From NCBI RefSeq assembly GCF_900142445.1, contig NZ_FRAV01000031.1, positions 1 to 60,167 of the forward strand: a stretch of 60,167 nt of DNA. Reading direction: 5' to 3'. Source of the stretch: Chryseobacterium polytrichastri (GTDB taxonomy: Bacteria; Bacteroidota; Bacteroidia; Flavobacteriales; Weeksellaceae). Below the pieces are notes generated by a model, which worked only from the letters and a program-made list of their open reading frames with translations, was not told where the DNA came from and did not search any database. Positions 7,947 to 17,043 of the stretch are shown here, piece after piece. Each line of letters begins with the position of its first letter. The first letter of the stretch is position 1. A program made the position numbers and the translations under genes.

Positions 7947-9701
7947 TTATGCTTTTAAATTCAATTGTAATTCCAATTCATCGAGCTGTGCTTCTGCAAT
8001 AGCAGCTGGCGCATCGATCATTACATCTCGTCCTGAGTTATTTTTAGGGAATGCGATATAATCTCTGATTACCTCATTTCCATCAAGAATCGCCACCAAG
8101 CGGTCAAATCCGAATGCTAAACCACCATGAGGCGGAGCTCCGTATTTAAAGGCGTTCATTAAGAATCCAAACTGAGCTTCTGCTTCTTCTTTTGAGAATC
8201 CTAAAAGATCAAACATTCTTGATTGAAGATCTTTGTCAAAAATTCTGATAGAACCTCCACCGATTTCGTTTCCATTCAATACCATATCGTAAGCGTTGGC
8301 TCTTGCCTTTCCGGGATCTGTTTCCAATAAATGAATATCTTCAGGTTTTGGAGAGGTGAAAGGGTGGTGCATGGCATGGTAACGCCCGCTTTCTTCATCA
8401 AATTCCAATAACGGGAAGTCAACAACCCAAAGTGGTGCAAATACATCTCCTTTTCTTAATCCTAAACGGTTTCCAAGTTCCATTCTCAATGCAGAAAGCT
8501 GCGTTCTTACTTTGTGCTCGTTTCCAGAAAGGATTAACATTAAATCGCCTTCTTTCGCTCCAAACTTTTCGATGATCTTCGCTAAATCTTCTTCATTGTA
8601 AAATTTATTTACAGAAGAAGTTTTTACCCCATCATTTTGGAATTTAGCCCAAACCATTCCTGAAGCTCCAATTTGAGGACGTTTTACCCAATCAACTAAT
8701 TCATCGATTTGCTTTCTTGTGTAGTCTGCGCAACCTTCAACATTGATTCCGACAACCAATTCAGCGTCATCAAATATTTTAAAATCCTTTCCTTTTACTA
8801 ATTCGTTTAATTCTACGAACTCCATTCCGAAACGAATGTCCGGTTTGTCATTTCCATATTTCTGCATCGCATCGGCGAATGTCATTCTTGGGAAAGTTCC
8901 AAATTCCTGACCTGTAATATCTTTGATCAAAGTCTTAGTCATTCCTTCAAAAACATTCATCACATCTTCCTGCTCTACGAAAGCCATTTCGCAGTCGATT
9001 TGTGTAAATTCCGGCTGTCTGTCGGCTCTTAAATCCTCATCACGGAAACATTTCACGATTTGGAAATATTTATCCATTCCACCAACCATCAACAATTGTT
9101 TGAAAGTCTGTGGAGATTGTGGTAAGGCGTAAAACTGTCCCGGATTCATTCTGCTTGGTACAACGAAGTCTCTTGCTCCTTCCGGAGTAGATTTGATTAA
9201 AACTGGAGTTTCAACTTCGATAAATCCTTCGTCTGAAAGATAATTTCGTACTTTCTGCGCCATTTTGTGACGGAAGATCAATTTATCTCTTACCGGAGCT
9301 CTTCTGATATCCAGATAACGGTATTTCATTCTTAATTCTTCACCACCATCTGTTTCATCTTCAATAGTGAAAGGCGGAAGTTGAGATTCATTAAGAACTT
9401 CTAATTTTTCAACTAAAATTTCAATTTCTCCTGTTGGAATGTTTGGGTTTTTGCTTACTCTTTCGATTACTTTTCCTGTAACCTGAATTACGAATTCACG
9501 TCCCAATTTTTTTGCATTTTCCATCAATTCCGCTGAAGAGCGGTCTTGGTCGAAAACCAACTGAGTAATTCCGTAACGATCTCGAAGATCTATCCAAATC
9601 ATAAATCCTTTATCACGAATGGTTTGTACCCATCCTGAAAGCGTAACTTCTTCATTAAGATTTTTCAGAGATAATTCTCCGTTTGTGTGCGATCGAAACA
9701 T
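7947..9701 (-). CDS. aspS: Aspartate--tRNA ligase
   Basis: The 584-residue class II synthetase charges tRNA-Asp. An N-terminal OB-fold anticodon domain (about residues 1-110, WVQTIRDKGFMIWIDLRD) is followed by the catalytic core. Motif 2 begins FRDEDLRADRQPEFTQID at residue 219, and the C-terminal motif 3 contains GLAFGFDRLV. The insertion (GAD) domain typical of bacterial AspRS lies between them. The frame extends seven codons upstream, but MFRSHTNGELSL is the family's usual start, so the ATG at 9701 is preferred. Confidence 0.96.
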   Translation of the reverse strand: MFRSHTNGELSLKNLNEEVTLSGWVQTIRDKGFMIWIDLRDRYGITQLVFDQDRSSAELMENAKKLGREFVIQVTGKVIERVSKNPNIPTGEIEILVEKLEVLNESQLPPFTIEDETDGGEELRMKYRYLDIRRAPVRDKLIFRHKMAQKVRNYLSDEGFIEVETPVLIKSTPEGARDFVVPSRMNPGQFYALPQSPQTFKQLLMVGGMDKYFQIVKCFRDEDLRADRQPEFTQIDCEMAFVEQEDVMNVFEGMTKTLIKDITGQEFGTFPRMTFADAMQKYGNDKPDIRFGMEFVELNELVKGKDFKIFDDAELVVGINVEGCADYTRKQIDELVDWVKRPQIGASGMVWAKFQNDGVKTSSVNKFYNEEDLAKIIEKFGAKEGDLMLILSGNEHKVRTQLSALRMELGNRLGLRKGDVFAPLWVVDFPLLEFDEESGRYHAMHHPFTSPKPEDIHLLETDPGKARANAYDMVLNGNEIGGGSIRIFDKDLQSRMFDLLGFSKEEAEAQFGFLMNAFKYGAPPHGGLAFGFDRLVAILDGNEVIRDYIAFPKNNSGRDVMIDAPAAIAEAQLDELELQLNLKA

Positions 9702-9762
9702 AATTATTTGTTTAAAGTTCAATGTTTAAGGCTCAAAGTTTTGAGTCTTTAATTTTCGTTTG

Positions 9763-9795
9763 CAAAGATAAGATTTTTGAAGGTTTTAAAAACAA
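9763..9795 (-). promoter_or_regulatory. Promoter for aspS (TTG-N22-TATCTTTG)
   Basis: On the minus strand the -7 TATCTTTG (9763-9770) lies 22 bp from TTG (9793-9795). The start codon is about 60 nt downstream. The rest of the 292-nt gap between aspS and the MATE gene shows no gene or other structure that I can support. Confidence 0.6.
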
Positions 9796-9993
9796 AAAAA
9801 CTTGTGAAAGGAAGTTTTGATTTATTATTGTAAAGTTGCAGTCAATGAAAGAAGATTCTATTCGATCAATATTCTTATGAATTTAGTTTTATCATACATT
9901 GCTGTGCGTTTTGTTTTTTATTATTGATAGACTGAGGAATATTAATTCTTAGTAAGCTTTGAATGTGTAATTTTGAAAGCATTCAAGAGAATC

Positions 9994-11388
9994 ATGAAAA
10001 AATATTTAAATTTCTTAAAAAGAGCATTTAACGGTGAAGATGTAGATTATACCAAAATCAGTATCAGAAGTGCAGTGCTTCTTTTGGCAATTCCTATGAT
10101 GTTGGAAATGGCAATGGAATCTGTTTTCGCATTGGTAGATCTGTATTTTGTAGGACACCTTAAAGAAAGTGGATATGCTATACAAACAGTGGGTTTAACA
10201 GAATCTGTTCTTTCTGTCATGTATTCTATCGCCATTGGGATGAGTATGGCAGCAACCGCTTTAGTCGCGAGAAGAATTGGGGAGAAGAATCCTGAACAAG
10301 CCTCGAGAAGCGCTGCACAGGTTTTATTTGTTTCTTTTATGGTGACTCTTATTCTGAGTGTATTTGGTGTGATTTATGCCGAAGAAATTTTGATTCTCAT
10401 GGGATCTAAACCCGAAGCCGCAGCATACGGTAAAGATTTTACAAGACTCATGATGGGAAGTAGTGTTATCATCATGCTTTTGTTTTTAATTAATGGAATT
10501 TTCCGAGGAGCAGGAAATGCAGCAATCGCTATGAAAAGCTTATGGATAGCGAATATTGCTAACATTATATTGTGCCCTATTTTGATCAAGGGTTTCGGAC
10601 CGATTCCTGCAATGGGATTAACAGGCGCTGCTCTGGCTACTACAATAGGAAGAAGTATTGGAGTTGTTTACCAATTATATCATCTCTTGGTTGCTGATAC
10701 TCAAATTAGAATCAAATTACACTATTTTAAACCTGATCTTAAATTGATAAAATCTGTTGTAAAAATTGCAACACCCGGAATTTTTCAATTTGTGATTGCA
10801 TCTTGTAGTTGGATATTTCTTGCTAAACTGGTTGCGACAACAGGAGAAGAAAATGCTTCAGCAGGATATCAAACAGCACTTAGATTAATGATGTTTTTTA
10901 TCCTTCCGGCTTGGGGATTAAGTAATGCTGCTTCTACGTTGGTAGGACAAAATATGGGAGCTAATGAAATATTGAGAGCAGAGCAATCTGTAATGAAAAC
11001 GGTAAAATATAATGTTGTTTTCATGCTTGTTGTGAGTCTGATCTTTTTCTTTTTGGGAGACTTCTTGGTAGGCTTTTTTACACAAGAAGCTGAGATTAAA
11101 AACTATGCAAAAAATGCGTTGCACATTATGAGCGTTGGATTTGTTTTTTATGGAATAGGAATGGTCATGATTAATTCTTTTAACGGAGCAGGAGATACAT
11201 GGACGCCGACTTGGGTTAATTTCTTTGGGTTTTGGATGTTTCAGATTCCATTCGCTTATTTTCTTTCAGAATATCTGGAAATGGGACCAAAAGGCGTTTT
11301 TATTTCTATTCCGGCTGCAGAAACGCTAATAACAGTGGTTGCATTTATTTTATTTAAAAAAGGAAAGTGGAAAACAATTAAAGTCTGA
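9994..11388 (+). CDS. MATE-family efflux transporter
   Basis: The protein is 464 residues from this ATG and has twelve membrane segments in two homologous halves, as expected for multidrug and toxic compound extrusion transporters that use Na+ or H+ gradients. Recognisable features are IPMMLEMAMESVFALVDLYF in the first helix, and NGIFRGAGNAAIAMKS and NSFNGAGDTWTPTW at equivalent positions in the two halves. An upstream TTG at 9973 is in frame, but the ATG is more likely. The substrate is not predictable. No regulator gene is adjacent. Confidence 0.9.
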   Translation: MKKYLNFLKRAFNGEDVDYTKISIRSAVLLLAIPMMLEMAMESVFALVDLYFVGHLKESGYAIQTVGLTESVLSVMYSIAIGMSMAATALVARRIGEKNPEQASRSAAQVLFVSFMVTLILSVFGVIYAEEILILMGSKPEAAAYGKDFTRLMMGSSVIIMLLFLINGIFRGAGNAAIAMKSLWIANIANIILCPILIKGFGPIPAMGLTGAALATTIGRSIGVVYQLYHLLVADTQIRIKLHYFKPDLKLIKSVVKIATPGIFQFVIASCSWIFLAKLVATTGEENASAGYQTALRLMMFFILPAWGLSNAASTLVGQNMGANEILRAEQSVMKTVKYNVVFMLVVSLIFFFLGDFLVGFFTQEAEIKNYAKNALHIMSVGFVFYGIGMVMINSFNGAGDTWTPTWVNFFGFWMFQIPFAYFLSEYLEMGPKGVFISIPAAETLITVVAFILFKKGKWKTIKV

Positions 11389-11544
11389 GAAAATGTTGCG
11401 AAAGTTAGAAGCTTCCATTTACGTTCGAATAATAACTTCCAGCGTCCACCGATACTTAACATTATAAAAATTTTAACAAGCTAATGCTTTGAGGTCTCAA
11501 TCTGATTGACTAAATTCGTATAAATCAACAAAATACTTTAATTT

Positions 11545-11664
11545 ATGGGAAAAGGAGATAAGAAATCCAGAAGAGGAAAAATTAATAACGGAAGCTACGG
11601 AAAGAGAAGGCTTCGAAAAGCTTCAAAGTCATTTGCAGTTGTAGAAGAAAAATCTAAGAAGTAA
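11545..11664 (+). CDS. Ribosomal protein bTHX (small subunit)
   Basis: This 39-residue ORF encodes a very basic peptide that starts MGKGDKKSRRGKI and continues NNGSYGKRR, then KSFAVVEEKSKK. That is the flavobacterial bTHX (Thx/S31e-like) protein, which sits in the head of the 30S subunit. It is too short for most automated ORF cut-offs. It lies between the MATE gene and a bidirectional terminator that begins 7 nt past its stop. Confidence 0.85.
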   Translation: MGKGDKKSRRGKINNGSYGKRRLRKASKSFAVVEEKSKK

Positions 11665-11671
11665 TGAAAAT

Positions 11672-11706
11672 AAAAAATGCCGAAGATCAATTCTTCGGCA
11701 TTTTTT
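11672..11706. terminator. Bidirectional terminator between bTHX and the DUF937 gene
   Basis: A stem of up to 15 bp (AAAAAATGCCGAAGA at 11672-11686 with TCTTCGGCATTTTTT at 11692-11706) has T runs on both strands. It serves the two converging genes. Confidence 0.9.
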
Positions 11707-11723
11707 GATATAATCAAATTAAA

Positions 11724-12383
11724 CTATTTTCCAAAAAGACCTCCCAGGATATCTCCTAGTCCGCCACCTCCTTGTTGTTTCTGTTGGGTGTTTCCACCTC
11801 CAAGAACGCTTCCTAAAATATCATTTAGAGGATTTCCTGAAGATTGTGATTGTCCATTTCCAAGAACACTTCCTAAAATGTCATTCAATGGGCTAGAGCT
11901 TTGAGTTTGAGCTTGGTTAGAAGCATTTCCTAAAATTCCTCCCAGAAGATCTCCTAAACCTCCTGCACCAACATTGCTTTGTTGTTTTTCTTTCCCAATA
12001 TATCCCATGATAACCGGAGCTAACATGGCCAAAATAGGCCCAATCTTATCAATTGAAATTCCTGTATTTTGTGATAATTGATTCTCCACATTTTCTTTGT
12101 CTCCCCCGAAAACATGACTTAGAATAGATCCTCCTTCAGATTGTCTTGCCTCTAATTGCGAAGAGTCATTTAAAATACTTCCATCATGGTCTTTATCTAA
12201 TGCATTATTTAAAGATTCAGCTTCTTTAGCATCTTGAGATTTATTTCTAAGATAAGAAATAACCAATGGTGCTGCTACGGCTAGCAAAGCTATTACTTGG
12301 TTCTTACTGATGCCAAATTTATTCTCAGCTTGCTGTGCAACTTCGTTACCTGTGTTGCCTGTAAGTAAGTCAATTAAACTCAT
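11724..12383 (-). CDS. DUF937 domain-containing protein
   Basis: The 219-residue protein starts with the DUF937 pattern (MSLIDLLTGNTGNEVAQQ, then a helix with ALLAVAAPLVISYL). The second half carries Gly/Gln/Ser-rich imperfect repeats: LNDILGSVLG occurs twice (separated by Gln/Ser linkers), and LGDILGGLFGK closes the protein. DUF937 is related to the YidB family; the molecular role is unknown. It is a single gene that shares the terminator at 11672-11706 with bTHX. A -7-like TAACTTTG lies at 12413-12420 on the minus strand. Confidence 0.82.
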   Translation of the reverse strand: MSLIDLLTGNTGNEVAQQAENKFGISKNQVIALLAVAAPLVISYLRNKSQDAKEAESLNNALDKDHDGSILNDSSQLEARQSEGGSILSHVFGGDKENVENQLSQNTGISIDKIGPILAMLAPVIMGYIGKEKQQSNVGAGGLGDLLGGILGNASNQAQTQSSSPLNDILGSVLGNGQSQSSGNPLNDILGSVLGGGNTQQKQQGGGGLGDILGGLFGK

Positions 12384-12412
12384 GTTTGTGTTTGTTTTAT
12401 TATTAAGTAAAC

Positions 12413-12420
12413 CAAAGTTA
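12413..12420 (-). promoter_or_regulatory. Probable -7 box for the DUF937 gene
   Basis: TAACTTTG fits TAnnTTTG, 30 nt before the ATG at 12383. A TTG exists 15 bp upstream, slightly closer than the usual 17-23. Confidence 0.4.
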
Positions 12421-12528
12421 TTGAAAAATATTCATCAATATTTTTTTTAAATTTAAAATTAGTATTAAAGTTGATGAAATTATTTAAGTGACTGATTAAT
12501 AGGTTGTATATTTTTAATATATGAAAAC

Positions 12529-13038
12529 TTAATTTTTCAGAATTGGGACATTCGAACACGCCTCTCCAAACATCAAAGATTTTACGATTGGTTGTAACTG
12601 TTCAACCAATTCTATATAAGCATTTTCAGGGATTTCTTTGTCGGAACAACCTTTTACCAAAACTCTCTTACCTCTCATTTCCTCAAAGTCGTAAGTCTGG
12701 ACGGCGTTGTGCATTAAGATAACCTCAAGATCTTCAAGATTTCCGAATACTATTTTTTTTGCGACACTTGTAAGCTTAGCCGTTAATACAAAATAAGCCC
12801 AAAGAGGAACGATAGCATCTGCTGAATTGTAGATGTAAATATAAGTATCCTGATATTCTTCAGTATTGATTAATGCTACTTTTTCGCGGAAATCTTTTTC
12901 TTTCAATATCATTTCCATAAAAAGGAAGTCTTTAAGGTCAATTCCCTTTCTTATCCCTTTAGGAACCAGATCGGAAAGATCAAAATTTATCAAACCGCTT
13001 TCTGCAACTTTATTTCTGATTTCAAATTCTTCTGACAT
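12529..13038 (-). CDS. DUF2480 family protein
   Basis: The 169-residue soluble protein fits the DUF2480 family, which is confined mostly to Bacteroidota and has no known function. Conserved-looking parts are LINFDLSDLVPKG near residue 15, a D-[LF]-KDFLFMEMILKEKDFR stretch near 35-53, and VLVKGCSDKEIPENAYIEL near 126-144. No signal peptide or membrane helix is seen. It is divergent from lpxB across a 162-nt gap. A -7-like TAAATTTG lies at 13059-13066. Confidence 0.78.
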   Translation of the reverse strand: MSEEFEIRNKVAESGLINFDLSDLVPKGIRKGIDLKDFLFMEMILKEKDFREKVALINTEEYQDTYIYIYNSADAIVPLWAYFVLTAKLTSVAKKIVFGNLEDLEVILMHNAVQTYDFEEMRGKRVLVKGCSDKEIPENAYIELVEQLQPIVKSLMFGEACSNVPILKN

Positions 13039-13058
13039 TTTTTATCATTATCTTTGAA

Positions 13059-13066
13059 CAAATTTA
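13059..13066 (-). promoter_or_regulatory. Probable -7 box for the DUF2480 gene
   Basis: TAAATTTG on the minus strand fits TAnnTTTG, 21 nt upstream of the ATG at 13038. No -33 TTG at standard spacing. Confidence 0.4.
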
Positions 13067-13165
13067 CAAATTAAGATCTTATAAAGCTCTAATTTGTTCT
13101 CTATCCTTGTCATAGAAACCTCCCATAATTAAAAATCATTCAATAAAAATAAAAGGAGGTCTTTG

Positions 13166-13204
13166 ATGATTATAAAACAAATAAAAAGGTTTCAACAAAA
13201 ATGA
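13166..13204 (+). CDS. Possible 12-residue leader peptide overlapping lpxB
   Basis: A 13-codon frame (MIIKQIKRFQQK, stop) begins 5 nt after a full Shine-Dalgarno core AAAAGGAGGT (13151-13160). Its TGA overlaps the lpxB ATG as ATGA (13201-13204), the classic arrangement for translational coupling. Consensus Shine-Dalgarno sites are rare in this phylum. An ACCTCC at 13118-13123 is complementary to the GGAGGT and could mask it. No homology evidence is available, so this remains a candidate. Confidence 0.4.
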   Translation: MIIKQIKRFQQK

Positions 13205-14304
13205 AATATTATATTATCGCAGGAGAGGCGTCTGGAGATTTACACGGAAGCAATTTAATGAAATCCTTAAAACAGAAAGATTCCAACGCAGAGTTTCGTT
13301 TTTGGGGTGGTGATCTGATGAAAGAGCAAGGGGGAATATTGGTGAAACATTACCGTGACCTTGCATTCATGGGATTCTTGGAAGTAGCAATGAACCTGAG
13401 GACGATCCTAAATAATATTAAAATTTGTAAAGAAGACATTAAGGCCCATCAACCAGATGTTTTAATTTTGGTTGATTATCCCGGTTTTAATTTAAGAATA
13501 GCAAAGTTTGCAAAAGAGCTCGGAATCAAAGTAATCTATTATATTTCTCCACAGCTTTGGGCTTGGAAAGAAGGGAGGGTAGAGATTATCAAAAAATATG
13601 TTGATGAAATGATGGTGATTCTTCCGTTCGAGGAAGACTTTTATAAAAAACACGGGGTTCATTCTCATTTTGTCGGCCATCCGTTATTGGATGCTATTTC
13701 GAGTTTGAAAGAAATTAATGCTGTTGATTTCAAGAAAGAACATGGTTTAAATGAAAAAGAAATCATAGCTCTTTTACCCGGTTCCAGAAAACAGGAAGTG
13801 GAAAAAATGCTTGAAATAATGCTTTCTGTGAGACCTCATTTTAAAGATTATCAATTCGTGATTGCTGGTGCGCCAAGTCTTCCGAAGGAGTTTTATCAGA
13901 AATATGTTGATGATAACGTTCATTTTGTTTCCAATAAAACCTATGATTTGTTAAGATGTTCAAAAGCAGCTTTGGTAACGTCTGGAACAGCGACGTTAGA
14001 AACGGCTTTGTTGAATGTTCCTGAAGTGGTTTGCTATCGAGGAAGTAAAATTTCTTATGCTATTGCCAAAAGATTGGTTAAAAATATCAAATATATTTCT
14101 TTGGTTAATTTGATTATGGATCGTGAGGTGGTGAAGGAATTGATTCAAAATGAACTGAACACTAAAAGTCTTGTTGAAGAATTAAATAAAGTTTTGGAAG
14201 GCGAGAAAAGGAATCAAGTTTTAAAAGACTACGAATTACTGCGAGAAAAATTAGGAGGAAGCGGAGCAAGTGATCATGCAGCCGATGTGATTTTAAAAGT
14301 TTAA
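13201..14304 (+). CDS. lpxB: Lipid-A-disaccharide synthase
   Basis: The 367-residue GT19 glycosyltransferase joins UDP-diacylglucosamine and lipid X to form the lipid A disaccharide at the inner membrane. The N-terminus YYIIAGEASGDLHGSNLM is the family signature. LALLPGSRKQEV-like sequence (LLPGSRKQEVEKM near residue 193) and VTSGTATLETALLNVPEV near 260 follow, as in characterised LpxB. The length is normal. The start ATG overlaps the stop of a 12-residue leader frame. A terminator follows at 14326-14355. Confidence 0.95.
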   Translation: MKYYIIAGEASGDLHGSNLMKSLKQKDSNAEFRFWGGDLMKEQGGILVKHYRDLAFMGFLEVAMNLRTILNNIKICKEDIKAHQPDVLILVDYPGFNLRIAKFAKELGIKVIYYISPQLWAWKEGRVEIIKKYVDEMMVILPFEEDFYKKHGVHSHFVGHPLLDAISSLKEINAVDFKKEHGLNEKEIIALLPGSRKQEVEKMLEIMLSVRPHFKDYQFVIAGAPSLPKEFYQKYVDDNVHFVSNKTYDLLRCSKAALVTSGTATLETALLNVPEVVCYRGSKISYAIAKRLVKNIKYISLVNLIMDREVVKELIQNELNTKSLVEELNKVLEGEKRNQVLKDYELLREKLGGSGASDHAADVILKV

Positions 14305-14325
14305 AATATTGATTGAGTTATATAT

Positions 14326-14355
14326 ATCGTAGGAATTTTTTCTACGATTTTTTAT
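14326..14355 (+). terminator. Terminator after lpxB
   Basis: The stem ATCGTAG/CTACGAT (14326-14332 and 14342-14348), extended by three inner pairs, is followed by TTTTTT. Confidence 0.75.
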
Positions 14356-14433
14356 TTTTAAGAGGAATCAGACCTTGCTTTGTAAATTCTGAACAATTGA
14401 CGTGTTATTTTTATTTCAAATAAATATTTTTGA

Positions 14434-16221
14434 GTGGCACAAATATTTCGATTGAATAAACAACCACTTTTGATTCTGGTCACCTGTTTCATTCTTGGGA
14501 TTTTTTTTCAAGATGAATTTCCTCTGGATGGAAATTTAATTTTTATCATCATAGGTATTTGCCTACTGATTTCAATTTCTATATTTTTCAGATCTTACTT
14601 TTTATTTAAGCTAAAGCCTTATATGCTGGGTTTTATGTTTTTCGGTGTAGGAGTTTCTCTTCATTTTTTCAACTCCTTTTCTTCTGAAAAAAGGATTGAT
14701 TCTCAAAACCAAACGATTGTTTTTAAAATTTCTAAAAAACTGAATTCAACAGATAAATACAAAAAGTATGAAGTAATTGCTCAATCAGAAAAAGAAGATT
14801 TTAATTCTATTCTGTATGTTCCGAGAAATAGTAAAGAACTTGATTTTAAGCATTATTACAAGGCTAAGGTATATGTAACGCAACCGAAGTCTCCTCCTTA
14901 TGATTTTCAATTTGATTATGCTAAATATTTACAACGAAAAAATATTGATTGTCAAAGTTATTTGTCAGATGGAATTTCTTCTGCTTTGAGAAATGATTTA
15001 AGTTGGAATGAAAACATTCTGCAGAAAAGGCTTGAAGTTCTTCAAAATATTGATCAATCTACAATGTCATCCCAAAGCCGAGAATTTTTAAAAGGAATTA
15101 TTTTGGCAGACAGAACAGAAATAGATTCAGAAACTGTACAGGATTTTAATAGATCAGGGTTGATGCATTTCTTAGCAATATCAGGAACTCATATTGTGGT
15201 CATTTTCGGAGTGTTTTACTTTTTATGTATGTATTTCCTTCCTTTAAAATTGAGGAAATATGTAATTGTTTTAAGTTTGATGTTTATCTGGTTATTTGCT
15301 TTATTCATCGGGTTTGGAAACTCAGTGTTACGTTCTTGTATTATGTTGAGTGTGTATTTTATTTATGTTTTACTTCAAAGAAAATCAGATGTTTTACATT
15401 CATTGGCATTGTCTGCTTTTATTATTTTGATTCTGGATACCCAACAGATTTTTGATGTAGGATTTCAATTAAGCTTCATGGCTGTTCTTGGGATTTTCTG
15501 GTTGAATCAACCTATTTTGAAACACTTTCCAAAGCAAGATAATTACTTAAAAAAGATACTTTTCAATACAATATCAATTTCGGTTTCGGCACAATTGGCA
15601 ACGCTTCCTTTGGTGTTATACTATTTCCATCAATTTTCCTTTATTTCAATTGTGGCGAATTTTATCATTGTTCCTTTTTCGGAGGTCATTATTGTCTTTT
15701 CATTTTTAATGACTGGTTTGATTGCTTTTAACATGGATTTTACTTTAATCAATGTTGTGTATGATTTTATCATTAGAATTTTGTTGAAAAGTATTCATTG
15801 GTTTGCTGATTTTGATTCAATTTTTTTTGAAAATATTTCAATGAATTTGATTGAGGTGCTGTTACTTTTCCTGGTCGTTTATCTGCTGAGATTTGCTATT
15901 TTAAAATTTAATTATAGGAATTCAGCACAGCTTGTAATGGCAGTTTTTGCGTTCTTAATTATTAGAATAGGTTGTAATACAATCGAATATCAAAATGAAG
16001 AAGTTTTAATTCATGACTTTGGTAAACATAAAGTACTTTCTGTAAGAAAAGGAAATGAAGTTTGTTTTTGGGTTGAAAATAATTTAAATATTGATAAGAT
16101 TACTAAATATATTATTAATCCATACAAATCTTCAAGGAGATTACAAGCTGTTGAAGTGAAAATTTTTCCAACTTTAACACAAAAGGCGGTATATAAGGGT
16201 AAAGTTTACAATATAAATTAA
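14434..16221 (+). CDS. ComEC/Rec2-type DNA uptake channel
   Basis: The 595-residue membrane protein has several N-terminal helices, an extracytoplasmic DUF4131/OB-like region (about residues 80-190) and then the competence domain. The competence domain shows the hallmark GLMHFLAISGTHIVVIFGVF near residue 242 and a long set of helices. ComEC carries single-stranded DNA across the inner membrane during transformation. Like many Bacteroidota versions it lacks the C-terminal metallo-beta-lactamase nuclease domain. No ATG is near the start: GTG at 14434 is chosen because the preceding codon is a stop in frame; TTG at 14452 is the alternative. Confidence 0.85.
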   Translation: MAQIFRLNKQPLLILVTCFILGIFFQDEFPLDGNLIFIIIGICLLISISIFFRSYFLFKLKPYMLGFMFFGVGVSLHFFNSFSSEKRIDSQNQTIVFKISKKLNSTDKYKKYEVIAQSEKEDFNSILYVPRNSKELDFKHYYKAKVYVTQPKSPPYDFQFDYAKYLQRKNIDCQSYLSDGISSALRNDLSWNENILQKRLEVLQNIDQSTMSSQSREFLKGIILADRTEIDSETVQDFNRSGLMHFLAISGTHIVVIFGVFYFLCMYFLPLKLRKYVIVLSLMFIWLFALFIGFGNSVLRSCIMLSVYFIYVLLQRKSDVLHSLALSAFIILILDTQQIFDVGFQLSFMAVLGIFWLNQPILKHFPKQDNYLKKILFNTISISVSAQLATLPLVLYYFHQFSFISIVANFIIVPFSEVIIVFSFLMTGLIAFNMDFTLINVVYDFIIRILLKSIHWFADFDSIFFENISMNLIEVLLLFLVVYLLRFAILKFNYRNSAQLVMAVFAFLIIRIGCNTIEYQNEEVLIHDFGKHKVLSVRKGNEVCFWVENNLNIDKITKYIINPYKSSRRLQAVEVKIFPTLTQKAVYKGKVYNIN

Positions 16222-16313
16222 TTGTTACCAATTTTCGTTTTTCCTTTATTTATAATACTTTATAGCTTTATTTAGAAAGATTATAAACTGACTAATAGTG
16301 AGATTTCTCACTT

Positions 16314-16342
16314 TTGAGTATAGTTAACATTTCTTAATTTTG
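16314..16342 (+). promoter_or_regulatory. Promoter of the sdhCAB operon (TTG-N18-TAATTTTG)
   Basis: A -33 TTG (16314-16316) and a -7 TAATTTTG (16335-16342) are 18 bp apart, a full match to the Bacteroidota consensus. The sdhC ATG lies 23 nt past the -7 box. Confidence 0.8.
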
Positions 16343-16365
16343 TAGAAATTCAAATTTAAACTTAT

Positions 16366-17028
16366 ATGGCAGGTTTAACGAGTTCTACAATAGGTAGAAA
16401 ATATGCTATGGCATTATCAGCTATGTTTTTGCTGATTTTTCTTATACTGCATTTAACGACAAACTTATTATCCGTTATCAATCGTGATGCTTTCAATACA
16501 GCATCTGATTTCATGGGGTATAATCCTTTTGTTCAGTTCCTCATGCAACCTGTTCTAGGTTTTGCAGTTCTTTTCCATTTTATTCTGGGATTTGTATTAG
16601 AGGTGAAGAATAACAAAGCGCGTCCTGTAAAATACGCTGCAAACAATGCTTCTGTGAATTCTTCATGGATGTCTAGAAATATGATTATTTCTGGTGCTGT
16701 TGTTTTAGCATTTTTAGGATTGCACTTATACGATTTCTGGTTACATGAAATTAATTACAAGTATGTAGAAGGATTAGCTCCTGATGCAGAACGTTTTTGG
16801 CCAGAATTGCACGAAAAGTTTGCTGATTTCTGGAGAGTGGCAATCTATGTAATTTCTTTTGTTTTATTGGGATTACACTTAGCTCACGGTTTTCAGTCTT
16901 CATTCCAATCAATTGGGGCAAGACATCCGAAATACACTCCGGTAATTAAAGCTTTAGGAAAATGGTACTCAATCCTTATTCCTGCAGGATTTATTTTTAT
17001 TGCGATTTTTCACTTTATAACTCAATAA
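16366..17028 (+). CDS. sdhC: Succinate dehydrogenase cytochrome b subunit
   Basis: The 220-residue membrane anchor has five helices with haem-ligand candidate histidines (LHLTTN near residue 28, FHFILGF near 68, GLHLYDFW near 119, and LHLAHGFQS near 170). This is the fused single-anchor type (type B, as in Bacillus and Wolinella) which binds two haems and passes electrons between SdhB and menaquinone. It starts the sdhCAB operon and is 15 nt from sdhA. Confidence 0.94.
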   Translation: MAGLTSSTIGRKYAMALSAMFLLIFLILHLTTNLLSVINRDAFNTASDFMGYNPFVQFLMQPVLGFAVLFHFILGFVLEVKNNKARPVKYAANNASVNSSWMSRNMIISGAVVLAFLGLHLYDFWLHEINYKYVEGLAPDAERFWPELHEKFADFWRVAIYVISFVLLGLHLAHGFQSSFQSIGARHPKYTPVIKALGKWYSILIPAGFIFIAIFHFITQ

Positions 17029-17043
17029 TATCAATATACTAAT

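Noticed and set aside
15225..15455. 76-codon frame inside comEC on the same strand
   Set aside because: Out-of-frame reading of the transmembrane part of comEC; hydrophobic bias is inherited from it.
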